Below, piece after piece: positions 1 through 6,575 of a stretch of DNA of 39,798 bases; position 1 is the stretch's first letter; every line of letters starts with the position of its first letter. Below the pieces are notes generated by a model. That model was given only the letters and a program-made list of their open reading frames with translations. It ran no database searches and was not told the DNA's origin. The stretch comes from a virus, in IMG/VR virus record IMGVR_UViG_3300042884_000166, positions 1 to 39,798 of that record, one strand, 5' to 3'. The position numbers were made by a program, and so were the translations under genes.

Positions 1-233
1 TCATTTTGTTCTTGCCTTTGCTCTTGTATAGTTTTCTCTCCGATCAGTCTTCGAGGGTTGCTACAGACTGGGCATCTTGGATTTCCACAGTCCATTGCTC
101 TCTGTTTTACATAGCGATGTGGACTGGTTACTGGTATTCCATTTGTCTTAGCTATCTTAACTTGCTTCGTTGCTTTCACAGAATCTTTATGTCTGCGTTT
201 AGAATGCAACAGTTTGTCGTTCTCATTTGACAT
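1..233 (-). CDS. Small zinc-ribbon-like phage protein (3' end cut by window edge)
   Basis: A leftward reading frame starts at an ATG (231-233) preceded by a perfect AGGAGG Shine-Dalgarno sequence and stays open to the left edge, so at least 77 residues are visible and the stop is outside. The N-terminal half is basic (HSKRRHKDSVKATKQVKIAK). A cysteine cluster CGNPRCPVCSNPRR follows, which looks like a small metal-binding knuckle. Such short basic Cys-cluster proteins are common in phages and have no assigned function. The reading frame and start are well supported; the role is unknown. Confidence 0.7.
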   Translation of the reverse strand, partial: MSNENDKLLHSKRRHKDSVKATKQVKIAKTNGIPVTSPHRYVKQRAMDCGNPRCPVCSNPRRLIGEKTIQEQRQEQN

Positions 234-249
234 GTTACCTCCTAGTTAT

Positions 250-324
250 CTATAAGCATACTCGCCTACGTTTAAGAGCGTATGGTCGTGAACGTTTAAG
301 GTTACTCTTTCGAGCCGATTGCAT
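250..324 (-). CDS. Tiny basic peptide, 24 aa
   Basis: ATG at 322-324 follows a strong GAGGAG ribosome site at ideal spacing. The frame reads MQSARKSNLKRSRPYALKRR and ends RVCL, with about a third of residues Lys or Arg, then TAG. It lies 16 bases before the next gene, in the tightly packed style of this genome. A peptide this short could equally be a leader or a chance frame. The ribosome site is the main evidence. Confidence 0.4.
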   Translation of the reverse strand: MQSARKSNLKRSRPYALKRRRVCL

Positions 325-347
325 CGCTTCTCCTCACAGTAGCTTCA

Positions 348-449
348 TTATGTCTTTGAGTAATCAACTCGTGACTCCCTCTTTAGCGGAGGTTGCGATA
401 CTGAAGGATTAGTTTCCATGCGAGTTTGGATTGATTCTTCTTCACGCAT
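348..449 (-). CDS. Tiny hypothetical ORF, 33 aa
   Basis: The frame opens at an ATG overlapping the end of the upstream tiny ORF (shared ATGCGTGA) and encodes a polar peptide beginning MREEESIQTRMETN and ending VDYSKT. No convincing Shine-Dalgarno sequence precedes it, so translation would need coupling to the upstream frame. Chained overlaps of this kind recur along this strand, which is the only support. No function is suggested. Confidence 0.3.
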   Translation of the reverse strand: MREEESIQTRMETNPSVSQPPLKRESRVDYSKT

Positions 450-540
450 GCTTATAGATGCCCACCTTTGGTAATGGTGGTGGGCGACCATTGAAACGAA
501 AACTCACTCGTGCATCTTTCGATGTAGAGGAGCGAGCCAT
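442..540 (-). CDS. Tiny hypothetical ORF, 32 aa
   Basis: The frame starts with an ATG two bases after the stop codon of the next upstream gene (TAACATG) and encodes MARSSTSKDARVSFRFNGRP followed by a proline-rich end. Its coding DNA contains a strong hairpin, GCCCACC paired with GGTGGGC (459-484). That hairpin might be the real functional element, for example a 3'-end or RNA-stability structure for the gene before it. No upstream ribosome site is seen, so the call is tentative. Confidence 0.35.
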   Translation of the reverse strand: MARSSTSKDARVSFRFNGRPPPLPKVGIYKHA

Positions 541-541
541 G

Positions 542-715
542 TTATTCTTTTAATGCGTACAGCAAATCATCTGTTGGTATAATACCAGCGTCGAGTAAGG
601 TGCCCTCTGGATCCATAGTTTCTGCTGCGACAAATCTTAGAGTCCTAAGTTCATCGATAGCTTCACCACGGTCAAAGTCAAAATCTTCAATCAACTTCTC
701 AACAAGCAGATTCAT
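542..715 (-). CDS. Small acidic phage protein, 57 aa
   Basis: ATG at 713-715 follows AAAGGAGTACATT, a clear ribosome site. The product starts MNLLVEKLIEDFDFDRGEAI and ends DDLLYALKE, is acidic and probably helical, with no cysteines or membrane segment. It comes directly after the rubredoxin gene (12 bases between), so it belongs to the same transcript as the rubredoxin/rubrerythrin pair. I do not recognise a family. Confidence 0.65.
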   Translation of the reverse strand: MNLLVEKLIEDFDFDRGEAIDELRTLRFVAAETMDPEGTLLDAGIIPTDDLLYALKE

Positions 716-726
716 AATGTACTCCT

Positions 727-858
727 TTAGAGGGTTACGAGTTCATAGTCTTCTTTACTTACACCACATTCTGGACAATTCACATCGTCAGGTAAACTGT
801 TGTAGTCTTCCACTGACAGGATATGTCCACATACTATACAACGGTAAACTTGATCCAT
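727..858 (-). CDS. Rubredoxin-like protein, 43 aa
   Basis: The product is the size of a minimal rubredoxin and carries the two expected knuckles: YRCIVCGHIL near the start (Cys-x2-Cys-Gly) and NCPECGVSKEDYEL near the end (Cys-Pro-x-Cys-Gly). These four cysteines would bind one iron as an electron carrier. ATG at 856-858 follows AGGAGG, and the start overlaps the rubrerythrin stop (ATGA), so the two are translationally coupled. In bacteria rubredoxin is the usual electron donor to rubrerythrin, which detoxifies peroxide. Phage rubredoxins are rare. It was missed by a 60-residue cut-off. Confidence 0.8.
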   Translation of the reverse strand: MDQVYRCIVCGHILSVEDYNSLPDDVNCPECGVSKEDYELVTL

Positions 859-1310
859 CACAGACCTCCTAATACTTGCTTGTATGCGTTTGCGTGACGC
901 TCTTCAACTCTCTTCAATGCTGCGAATCGCTTCTCAGCTTTGATCAACATTGCTTGGAATTGCTCAGCATGTTCTTTAGACTCTTCGATCTGGTCTTTGA
1001 TCTCTTTCATCCAATGGCTTGCGCCATCTAAACGAGCTTGAATCTCAAACCGAGGATACATCTCTTCGAACTCATACGTCTCACCTTCGATAGCCAAAGT
1101 CAAGCAACCCTTGGTTGATGGCTTCCCGATTAACAACTCGAGATGTCCCCAAGCATGTAGGATCTCTTGGTCTGCTGTGTGTTCAAAGTGCTTCGCTACT
1201 TCTTCAAATCCTTCTTCTCTAGCAATCTTGGCAAAGTATCTATACTTGATGTGAGCCATAGACTCACCAGCAAGAGCACTCTCAAGATTCTGAAGTGTGC
1301 TGTTACTCAT
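858..1310 (-). CDS. Rubrerythrin-like di-iron ferritin-fold protein
   Basis: A 150-residue four-helix protein of the rubrerythrin/ferritin-like class. Helix 1 carries Glu16 in ALAGESMAHIKY. Helix 2 has the E-x2-H iron ligand pair in ADQEILHA (Glu49, His52). The second half has a further acidic helix with EESKEHAEQF. The C-terminal rubredoxin domain of classical rubrerythrins is absent; that domain is encoded separately by the overlapping downstream gene. The family reduces hydrogen peroxide in the cytoplasm. Together with IscU/IscA and a desaturase nearby, it suggests the phage supports iron and redox metabolism during infection. Confidence 0.8.
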   Translation of the reverse strand: MSNSTLQNLESALAGESMAHIKYRYFAKIAREEGFEEVAKHFEHTADQEILHAWGHLELLIGKPSTKGCLTLAIEGETYEFEEMYPRFEIQARLDGASHWMKEIKDQIEESKEHAEQFQAMLIKAEKRFAALKRVEERHANAYKQVLGGL

Positions 1311-1540
1311 TTCTTCTCCATCTCATCTATAGGTTTATAATCTAGATAGTCTCCATACTCACTTCTGTATAGACACGCATCCTTCTCTAATATTTTAACT
1401 TCTAAATCGTAATGTAGGATATCATAGTCGACAAATGTATGGTCTTTGTTGTAGATTCTAAACACGTGTCCATCTTCTACACGAATCAAAATGCCACGAA
1501 CTCCTTTAGCATCTTTAACTTCTCTTATCTTATTCGTCAT
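1307..1540 (-). CDS. Hypothetical phage protein, 77 aa
   Basis: The chosen start is MTNKIREVKDAKGV (ATG at 1538-1540); the longer frame upstream overlaps another small gene and is not needed. The product is charged, with a beta-rich middle (GILIRVEDGHVFRIYN), and ends DEMEKK, whose stop overlaps the rubrerythrin start by four bases (ATGA). Ribosome-site sequence is weak, so coupling to the preceding membrane peptide is likely. Function is unknown; it resembles small SH3-like phage proteins only in general character. Confidence 0.6.
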   Translation of the reverse strand: MTNKIREVKDAKGVRGILIRVEDGHVFRIYNKDHTFVDYDILHYDLEVKILEKDACLYRSEYGDYLDYKPIDEMEKK

Positions 1541-1625
1541 CCTTGATGTTGTCCTTGAATATATCTGTGTTGTCAACCAAAATATAGATCACTACAACAG
1601 CAACTATTAACCAAACCCAAATCAT
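1530..1625 (-). CDS. Single-span membrane peptide, 31 aa
   Basis: ATG at 1623-1625 follows GAGGAGACTGCT. The frame encodes MIWVWLIVAVVVIYILV, one hydrophobic span of about 17 residues, then a charged tail DNTDIFKDNIKDDE, likely inserted in the inner membrane. Its 3' end overlaps the next gene by 11 bases. This is one of several very short membrane proteins in this genome (others near 2.7, 6.2, 32.5 and 33.0 kb). The specific role is unknown. Confidence 0.65.
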   Translation of the reverse strand: MIWVWLIVAVVVIYILVDNTDIFKDNIKDDE

Positions 1626-1635
1626 AGCAGTCTCC

Positions 1636-2001
1636 TCAACTAATTTCTAAGCCTGTATACGTTTCTACTTTAGTTTTCAGTTTCTGAAACGGTGTACCAG
1701 GACCATGCTCATCCCACTTCTTATCACCTTTATACTCTAATGCTATGTGTAACATTTCGTGTAACATAGTTTCTGTCAGGTCTTTGTAGTTCTTATTCTT
1801 GACGGTGGAGATCTCCATCTGATACGTTCGGAAAGGATCATCCTCAGCATCTTCAGGATTAATCCAACCATAGACATTCTCATCTTTGATTAGATCGAAC
1901 TCTACACACCACTCTGGAACAACATCTATCTTGAGAGGAACCAGCACAGTCGAGTGTAGATGTGCATACAACATACGACATAGTGCTGATGTAATCTTCA
2001 T
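1636..2001 (-). CDS. SprT-like zinc metalloprotease domain protein
   Basis: The 121-residue product carries the zincin motif HEMLH (residues 81-85, within TMLHEMLHIALEY) followed about 14 residues later by DEHGPGTPFQKL, where His99 is a candidate third zinc ligand. This HExxH plus downstream H-G-x2-F pattern is that of SprT/Spartan-like proteases, found in many phages. The N-terminal half has the short strands typical of the fold. Cellular Spartan degrades DNA-protein crosslinks; the phage substrate is not known. The gene ends just before the membrane peptide's ribosome site. Confidence 0.7.
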   Translation of the reverse strand: MKITSALCRMLYAHLHSTVLVPLKIDVVPEWCVEFDLIKDENVYGWINPEDAEDDPFRTYQMEISTVKNKNYKDLTETMLHEMLHIALEYKGDKKWDEHGPGTPFQKLKTKVETYTGLEIS

Positions 2002-2002
2002 A

Positions 2003-2602
2003 TTAATCCCATAAGTTTAAATAGTACTTGCCGAAAAGTTCAAAACCTTTCTGCTTCCTTTTGTAGTGAGCCTTGAGACCCTTCATGTCGACTTTGAAAG
2101 TGTCATTAGGACCTTTCTTCGACTCGTAGAGGGTCGGTTTACCTTCTTTGTCCCAAGCAACAGGCACGGTGATTCTGTCGTGCGTACCGCTGTAGAATTG
2201 TTCTTCAGCAGTATCGTCCAACAACTGTTCGAATGCCCAGATCATCTCGTCCATTACAGCGTTCCACTCTTTCTCGCCCTGTTCCATCGCTTCGTCCGAG
2301 TCATCCCGAACAAACTGACTAGGAACTCCATGTTTAGTTTCTTTGAGTTGCTTCAACATGGGAACAATGATTTTGGCTAGGGTGTGATCCATGCTCCAAG
2401 TGTCGTACTTGTCGATGTGGATGTAGTCTACTCTAGGGTTGATCTTGTTTGCGACGGTGGAATGAATCTGACAAAGCTTCTCCAACCACTTTGGTGGTTC
2501 GTGATCAAAAGCGTCGTAGTTCTTCCTCCAAAAGAAAAACTTCTCTAAGATTGTATATGGAGAAATCCAATTGCTTTTGTACTTGCCGATAAAAACTTTC
2601 AT
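2003..2602 (-). CDS. Conserved phage protein of unknown function, 199 aa
   Basis: A complete 199-residue frame starting MKVFIGKYKSNWISPYTILE after AGGAGAAGTC. The N-terminal segment (FIGKYKSNWISPY...EKFFFW) and the middle (EKEWNAVMDEMIWAFEQLL) read like a conserved family I have seen in large phage genomes as a hypothetical protein; I cannot name it. The protein is rich in Trp, Lys and Asp and has no signal peptide. One base separates it from the metalloprotease gene. Confidence 0.7.
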   Translation of the reverse strand: MKVFIGKYKSNWISPYTILEKFFFWRKNYDAFDHEPPKWLEKLCQIHSTVANKINPRVDYIHIDKYDTWSMDHTLAKIIVPMLKQLKETKHGVPSQFVRDDSDEAMEQGEKEWNAVMDEMIWAFEQLLDDTAEEQFYSGTHDRITVPVAWDKEGKPTLYESKKGPNDTFKVDMKGLKAHYKRKQKGFELFGKYYLNLWD

Positions 2603-2618
2603 GACTTCTCCTATAATG

Positions 2619-2777
2619 TTAGAGTGTATTTACTATGATGAATGTGGAAATGATAGCAAATGCGAGAACTATCACTGTACCTTTGATTCTGTACAAGCGA
2701 CGCTCATCATTTATTTCTTTCCGCTTGCCATGCTTGCGCATGTATTCTGCTAAGTCGTCACATGGATTCTGATCCAT
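2619..2777 (-). CDS. Small membrane protein, 52 aa
   Basis: ATG at 2775-2777 follows GGAGAAAAT. The product has a polar N-terminal half (MDQNPCDDLAEYMRKHGKRK) and one C-terminal membrane span, GTVIVLAFAIISTFIIV, giving an N-in tail-anchored topology by the positive-inside rule. It sits between the dCMP deaminase and the 199-residue conserved gene. Its DNA falls outside any longer frame. The role is unknown; such proteins in phages are often membrane-directed host-takeover factors. Confidence 0.65.
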   Translation of the reverse strand: MDQNPCDDLAEYMRKHGKRKEINDERRLYRIKGTVIVLAFAIISTFIIVNTL

Positions 2778-2785
2778 ATTTTCTC

Positions 2786-3184
2786 CTATTTAATTTGTTC
2801 GACATGTATTCCTAAATCAGTAAGTAAACGCAACCCAGCAGGATCGCGATAATCAGACCTGTAGTAGAAACGAGAAATTCCAGCAGAGCCAAGGACAGCA
2901 GCACAGGGTACGCAACAAGCATGATTACAATAGACAGAAGCACCACTAAGCTTGACACCATGTTTGCTAGCGAAAGCGACAGTGTTAACTTCTGCGTGTA
3001 TAACTTCTTTTTTAGTAAATCCATTTTCATCCTCACAATTGTTATCGTATCCTGGTGGTGTACCATTGAATCCAGTCGCGACTATACGATCGTCTATGAC
3101 TGCTACTGCTCCTACCTGTAGACGCTTCGCTTTGGATTCCAATGAGATCAACTCTGCGATTCGCATAAAAGTTTCATGCTTCAC
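2786..3184 (-). CDS. dCMP deaminase (zinc cytidine/deoxycytidylate deaminase family)
   Basis: The 132-residue protein has the full deaminase signature: HAE (63-65, in EVIHAEVNT) and the zinc cysteines CxxC at 91-94 in HACCVPCAAVL. N-terminal ISLESKAKRLQVGAVAV and GFNGTPPGYDNNC are the substrate-loop segments typical of phage and bacterial dCMP deaminases. It converts dCMP to dUMP. Here dUMP would feed the thymidylate-synthase-like hydroxymethylase at 15.8-16.8 kb, so the enzyme probably serves modified-thymidine synthesis as well as normal dTMP supply. Its start overlaps the stop of the preceding gene (ATGA). Confidence 0.88.
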   Translation of the reverse strand: MKHETFMRIAELISLESKAKRLQVGAVAVIDDRIVATGFNGTPPGYDNNCEDENGFTKKEVIHAEVNTVAFASKHGVKLSGASVYCNHACCVPCAAVLGSAGISRFYYRSDYRDPAGLRLLTDLGIHVEQIK

Positions 3185-3447
3185 AGATCACCATTCTTCT
3201 CGATCACGACGTCTTCGTAGGGACCAGTCATGCGACGGTAGAACTCCAACTTGGCACCTTCGAGAGCACCAATTACGTCGTTGTGTTTCTGATAGCGTGC
3301 AGAGTACTTGTCACCATTCTCTGATGTTGCTGCGAGATACTGATGACACAACATTGTGATACAGTAGTTAAGCTGTCCAGCTGTCATTGGTTTGACATAG
3401 CTAATGTCAACAAATTGGCGACGGTCTTCTTGTAATATGTATGGCAT
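3181..3447 (-). CDS. Conserved phage protein (DUF6899-like), 88 aa
   Basis: Starts MPYILQEDRRQFVDISYVKP and contains the conserved pattern T-x-GQLNYCIT, followed by a helix ending EGAKLEFYRRMTGPYEDVVI-EKNGD. The pattern (MPYI...GELNY...GALE-AKLEFYRR...PYED-KI-NGD) is a widespread small phage/bacterial family of unknown function that I recall as DUF6899; the assignment is from memory. It is coupled to dCMP deaminase by a four-base overlap, which may or may not reflect function. Confidence 0.7.
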   Translation of the reverse strand: MPYILQEDRRQFVDISYVKPMTAGQLNYCITMLCHQYLAATSENGDKYSARYQKHNDVIGALEGAKLEFYRRMTGPYEDVVIEKNGDL

Positions 3448-3457
3448 AATAATCTTT

Positions 3458-4027
3458 CTATAATGGTTGTATCTCAGAAAACAACTCTGGATAATATAAT
3501 TTAAATGTTTGTTTTGTTCGAATTAGTCCCGATGGCATGTGAATGTAACGACGCTTTGGAACACCTTTACAATTGCTAGGTTTTCCTTTACGATTCTCTG
3601 ACATCTTCTTACGAACTTCTTCCGAATGCTTTGTCTTTCCGACTGTGATAGCAGAAATCTTTAGCTTTGTTTCTTCAGAGTGATTCCAACCAACACGTTG
3701 CTTGGCTTTCTCAGAAATCAGTTTCTTAGTGACTTCAGAGTGGTGCTTTCCGAACATGCCGTTTCTTTCTCCAGTGGACAACCAAGAGCACAAAGCCGAG
3801 TTTTCCTCTGGAGTTAACTTCATTCTTTTGGATATCTTTCTACAGGCACCATAGTCTCCTTGAGAGAAATGGATGTCGTAGTGTTCTTGAATAGTACACT
3901 CTAGCCAGTTGGATGGCTCGTTGTTGTAATGGTCACCATCTATATGATGAATCTCATACGATCGCCCATTTGGCTCTTTCTTTATCTTTCGATTATGATG
4001 TAGTTCAAACAGGCGACGGTAGTTCAT
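3458..4027 (-). CDS. HNH homing endonuclease with NUMOD3-type repeats
   Basis: The 189-residue product has an N-terminal HNH module (EIHHIDGDHYNNEPSNWLECTI, about residues 25-50) and a C-terminal array of short basic helix motifs of the NUMOD3 type: FGKHHSEVTKKLISEKAK, WNHSEETKLKISA and TKHSEEVRKKMSENRKG. This is the classical free-standing homing endonuclease layout. The N-terminal module nicks or cuts DNA and the repeats lie along the target. It is a selfish mobile gene inserted between metabolic genes. Its start overlaps the preceding stop, so no disruption of a neighbour is visible. Confidence 0.82.
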   Translation of the reverse strand: MNYRRLFELHHNRKIKKEPNGRSYEIHHIDGDHYNNEPSNWLECTIQEHYDIHFSQGDYGACRKISKRMKLTPEENSALCSWLSTGERNGMFGKHHSEVTKKLISEKAKQRVGWNHSEETKLKISAITVGKTKHSEEVRKKMSENRKGKPSNCKGVPKRRYIHMPSGLIRTKQTFKLYYPELFSEIQPL

Positions 4028-4458
4028 CGATAATATTCCTCAACGGCATCAATGCCTTCGTCTAAGGTGTGTACAATTTCTGTAGCATAAAAGTCTACAA
4101 ATGGATGTACATCTTGATCCTCATCTAGAATGACAATGATAATCTTGTTCTTGGTGTGAGCATGAGCAATCTCTGCAATTGATCCCCAACGACGTCCGCC
4201 TTTGGATGAATCTCTAAGATCTGCTAGGATCACACGGCTGTGTGCTATATCTTGTAGGTCGGCTTTTACTACTCGGCGAGCCAAGTTTCTAGTACGCTCT
4301 GGACCTACTAAGTGAAGAGGTGCTCTGCGTGTTGGATCTAGTGTCTCAATACCACGCAGTACTAACTTATTGGTTGCCTCTAGTCTCCAACCTCTCATCT
4401 GCTCGTTTGTCAGTTGTTCCATTCCACCGCAAAGATATGTAGCTTCTTTTACTGTCAT
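4024..4458 (-). CDS. Nucleoside 2-deoxyribosyltransferase-like protein
   Basis: The 144-residue protein fits the NDT/YtoQ-like Rossmann family: N-terminal ATYLCGGME (nucleotide loop), then RRVVKADLQDIAHSRVILADLRD and the motif RRWGSIAEIAHAHTKNKIII, with a Ser-x2-Glu-like catalytic stretch (GSIAEIAHA). Family members cleave or exchange nucleobases from deoxynucleosides, or hydrolyse modified nucleotides. In a phage with predicted hypermodified thymidine it might salvage or clean unusual nucleotides; that is inference. It follows iscA with an 18-base gap. Confidence 0.7.
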   Translation of the reverse strand: MTVKEATYLCGGMEQLTNEQMRGWRLEATNKLVLRGIETLDPTRRAPLHLVGPERTRNLARRVVKADLQDIAHSRVILADLRDSSKGGRRWGSIAEIAHAHTKNKIIIVILDEDQDVHPFVDFYATEIVHTLDEGIDAVEEYYR

Positions 4459-4476
4459 AATATTTCCTTGTAATAG

Positions 4477-4788
4477 TTATACTGCGAAAGAACTGCCACA
4501 CCCGCATGTCGATTTGGCATTTGGGTTGTGGATCGTAAACTGGGAACCTTTCAGTCGATCACTAATGTAATCGATAGTAGCACCAGTAAAGTACTGCATA
4601 CTCATAGAGTCGACGATGAGCTGTCCAATGACAAAGTCGTCATCTTGTTTCTCATCCTCTATGTTGAAACCATAGTTGAAACCTGAACATCCTCCGCCTT
4701 CAATGAAAGCTCGGACATACTTTCCTCCATCTGAGAGTACCTCAGAGATCTGGTTTGCTGCGCTGTCTGTGACGGTTAACATTTGCAT
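4477..4788 (-). CDS. iscA: IscA/ErpA-type A-type Fe-S carrier
   Basis: A complete 103-residue A-type carrier. The three cluster ligands are present: Cys34 in IEGGGCSGFNYGF and Cys95/Cys97 in the C-terminal STCGCGSSFAV. The family accepts a 2Fe-2S or 4Fe-4S cluster from the IscU scaffold and passes it to target enzymes in the cytoplasm. It overlaps the end of iscU by 13 bases, so the two are translationally coupled. It is closest in character to proteobacterial ErpA/IscA, suggesting acquisition from a host. Likely clients here include the rubredoxin neighbourhood, but no phage Fe-S enzyme is certain. Confidence 0.88.
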   Translation of the reverse strand: MQMLTVTDSAANQISEVLSDGGKYVRAFIEGGGCSGFNYGFNIEDEKQDDDFVIGQLIVDSMSMQYFTGATIDYISDRLKGSQFTIHNPNAKSTCGCGSSFAV

Positions 4789-5159
4789 TTTACCTCGTAA
4801 TCATGAATCGCTGCTTTCACAGCATCTTCTGCTAGGATAGAGCAATGAATCTTCACAGGTGGAAGTGCTAGTTCCTCCGCAATCTGGCTATTCTTGATGC
4901 TACCTGCTTCAGCCAATGTCTTACCCTTGATCCACTCTGTGACGAGCGAGCTTGACGCAATTGCTGAGCCGCATCCATATGTCTTGAAACGAGCATCTCT
5001 AATAACACCATCTTCGTCCACCTTTATCTGTAGTTTCATCACATCGCCACACGCTGGTGCGCCAACCATGCCAGTTCCAATTGTTGGGTCTGACTTGTCG
5101 AACGAACCTACGTTGCGAGGGTTCTCATAATGGTCGATAACTTTATCTGAATATGCCAT
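4776..5159 (-). CDS. iscU: IscU Fe-S cluster scaffold
   Basis: A complete 127-residue IscU, colinear with the E. coli protein by residue number. The ligands Cys37 and Asp39 (GAPACGDV), Cys63 (KTYGCGSAIASS), His105 and Cys106 (VKIHCS) are all present, as is the LPPVK motif (99-103) that the HscA chaperone recognises. The protein should therefore work with the host IscS cysteine desulfurase and HscA/HscB. It is followed by the overlapping iscA gene. An intact scaffold plus carrier in a phage is unusual; it implies that Fe-S assembly limits infection or that cluster demand rises. Confidence 0.92.
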   Translation of the reverse strand: MAYSDKVIDHYENPRNVGSFDKSDPTIGTGMVGAPACGDVMKLQIKVDEDGVIRDARFKTYGCGSAIASSSLVTEWIKGKTLAEAGSIKNSQIAEELALPPVKIHCSILAEDAVKAAIHDYEVKCKC

Positions 5160-5160
5160 A

Positions 5161-5865
5161 TCAACTCCTCAATTTCATCAGTCCAAGTCTATTGAACAAC
5201 TTGAACCACATCCAACCTATGTCAAACTCCCACCACTTTCTACTCAGCTTTGGATTTGCTGGGTTCTCGTGATGATTGTTGTGTAATTCTTCACCACCGA
5301 TAATTACTCCTAGTGGCGAGAGATTTGTGGAACGATCTTTAGTGTCAGTGTTCCTGTAACCTAGGAAGTGTCCTAAACCGTTCACAACACCAGCAGCCCA
5401 GAAAGGAATCCAGATCATCTGAATCAACCAGATAACGATACCCCAACCATGGAACAGTAAAGTGTTGATCACAAGAAGTGACATTACTCCTAGCAACTCG
5501 TGCTTCGAATATAGATTCTTCTCAATCCAGTCGTCAGGTGTTCCTACTCCGTACTGTTTGACCATGTCATCGTCACCTGATGCTGCGGCATAGTAAAACG
5601 CACCACCAAATAGAATCCTCCAGATGCCCTCATTCACAGGGGAGTGTGGATCATCCTTCAGATCACAGAACCTATGGTGCTTCCTGTGGATAGCAACCCA
5701 CTGTTTAGTGACCATGCCTGTAGTTAGCCATAACCAAAACCGCATGAAGTGCTCTAGATACTTGTTGAAGATAAAGCCACGGTGGGCTTGTCCTCTGTGT
5801 AAGAAAAGAGTGACACAAACAATGGTGATGTGAGTCGTCACCAGTAGATAAATTAACTCTAACAT
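5161..5865 (-). CDS. Membrane fatty-acid (delta-9 type) desaturase
   Basis: A 234-residue integral membrane protein with the three His boxes of acyl-CoA/acyl-lipid desaturases: HRGQAH (23-28), HRKHH (60-64) and HNNHH (195-199). Hydrophobic spans lie around residues 3-20, 40-52 and 125-165. The family inserts a cis double bond into a membrane lipid acyl chain using a di-iron centre and two electrons. The phage version is shorter than most bacterial ones at the C-terminus but keeps every ligand. It sits next to iscU and near rubredoxin, a possible electron donor. It could change membrane fluidity during infection. Confidence 0.88.
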   Translation of the reverse strand: MLELIYLLVTTHITIVCVTLFLHRGQAHRGFIFNKYLEHFMRFWLWLTTGMVTKQWVAIHRKHHRFCDLKDDPHSPVNEGIWRILFGGAFYYAAASGDDDMVKQYGVGTPDDWIEKNLYSKHELLGVMSLLVINTLLFHGWGIVIWLIQMIWIPFWAAGVVNGLGHFLGYRNTDTKDRSTNLSPLGVIIGGEELHNNHHENPANPKLSRKWWEFDIGWMWFKLFNRLGLMKLRS

Positions 5866-6110
5866 TATACACCTCTCAGAGTGTGCATAAGCTGTGAAAG
5901 TAAGTCTTGAGCTTTGTGGTCTCTAGAGTCCGCTCTGGCTTCTAGATAGGGTAAGATGTGATCTACAACAAAGTTGCCTAGCTCGATATTCTCTTCTGCT
6001 AAGTTGTTGTACATCAGATCTTGCTCGTGAAATATTTGTTCAGTTAAATGTTTGACCTTCTCCAAGCAACATCCTTTAGAGCAATTCAATCGTCGAAAAT
6101 CTGTCGCCAT
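5865..6110 (-). CDS. Hypothetical Cys-containing helical protein, 81 aa
   Basis: The start is placed at MATDFRRLNCSKGCCLEKV (ATG at 6108-6110), which has AGGAGTATAGC upstream, rather than at an earlier in-frame codon. A cluster CSKGCC near the N-terminus is followed by acidic helices (EQIFHEQDLMYNNLAEENIE). The stop overlaps the desaturase start by one base. The tight coupling to the desaturase hints at a shared role; no family is recognised. Confidence 0.6.
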   Translation of the reverse strand: MATDFRRLNCSKGCCLEKVKHLTEQIFHEQDLMYNNLAEENIELGNFVVDHILPYLEARADSRDHKAQDLLSQLMHTLRGV

Positions 6111-6167
6111 GCTATACTCCTGTAAGAAATCAATCGAGGACACTCGTTAGAATGCCCTCTCAGATTA

Positions 6168-6275
6168 CTAACCAAACAACAAATAAAATCCTACTGCTGT
6201 AAGACCGATAGCTAGTATGCTAAGTGCTTGGAATTGTCGATAGCAAAACTTATCTTCAATCTTAGGCTTTTGCAT
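6168..6275 (-). CDS. Single-span membrane peptide, 35 aa
   Basis: ATG at 6273-6275 lies inside the 3' end of the preceding gene, with AGGACTAAAA as ribosome site. The frame encodes a polar N-terminus (MQKPKIEDKFCYRQFQ) and one membrane span (ALSILAIGLTAVGFYLLFG). It is too short for a length-filtered annotation. Overlap with its neighbour and a hydrophobic, codon-consistent sequence support it. The role is unknown. Confidence 0.6.
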   Translation of the reverse strand: MQKPKIEDKFCYRQFQALSILAIGLTAVGFYLLFG

Positions 6276-6534
6276 TTTTAGTCCTAGTCTTCTTTACGCT
6301 ACCTGGCATCTCTAGTCCAAACTGCTTCAGTACCTCTGGCATCTTGACTTGGGTAGTCGTGACGGTGGTAGTGACGTTAGGACCTTTGAAAGTGATAGTC
6401 ACTAGGTCATCGCTTTGAGTTACAATCGGCATTACTTGCATTTGCTTGAAACTCTCGATTGCTGCTTCGAATCGATCTTCAAGTTCACGCAATGATGTTT
6501 CAAAGTTTTGTTTCGTGTTGAAAAAGTCAAACAT
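6262..6534 (-). CDS. Hypothetical phage protein, 90 aa
   Basis: Starts MFDFFNTKQNFETSLRELED after AGGAGAATTTA. The N-terminal half looks like a coiled helix, the middle is a Thr/Val-rich strand region (TITFKGPNVTTTVTTTQV), and the C-terminus is basic (KKTRTKNAKA). This may be a small structural or accessory protein. Its end overlaps the 35-residue membrane peptide by 14 bases. No family recognised. Confidence 0.6.
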   Translation of the reverse strand: MFDFFNTKQNFETSLRELEDRFEAAIESFKQMQVMPIVTQSDDLVTITFKGPNVTTTVTTTQVKMPEVLKQFGLEMPGSVKKTRTKNAKA

Positions 6535-6575
6535 TAAATTCTCCTAAATGGTTAAGTCTGTATGGCGAAATGCCA

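Noticed and set aside
2812-3359. ORFs overlapping dCMP deaminase on both strands
   Set aside because: They are shadow frames without ribosome sites; the deaminase frame has the full catalytic signature.
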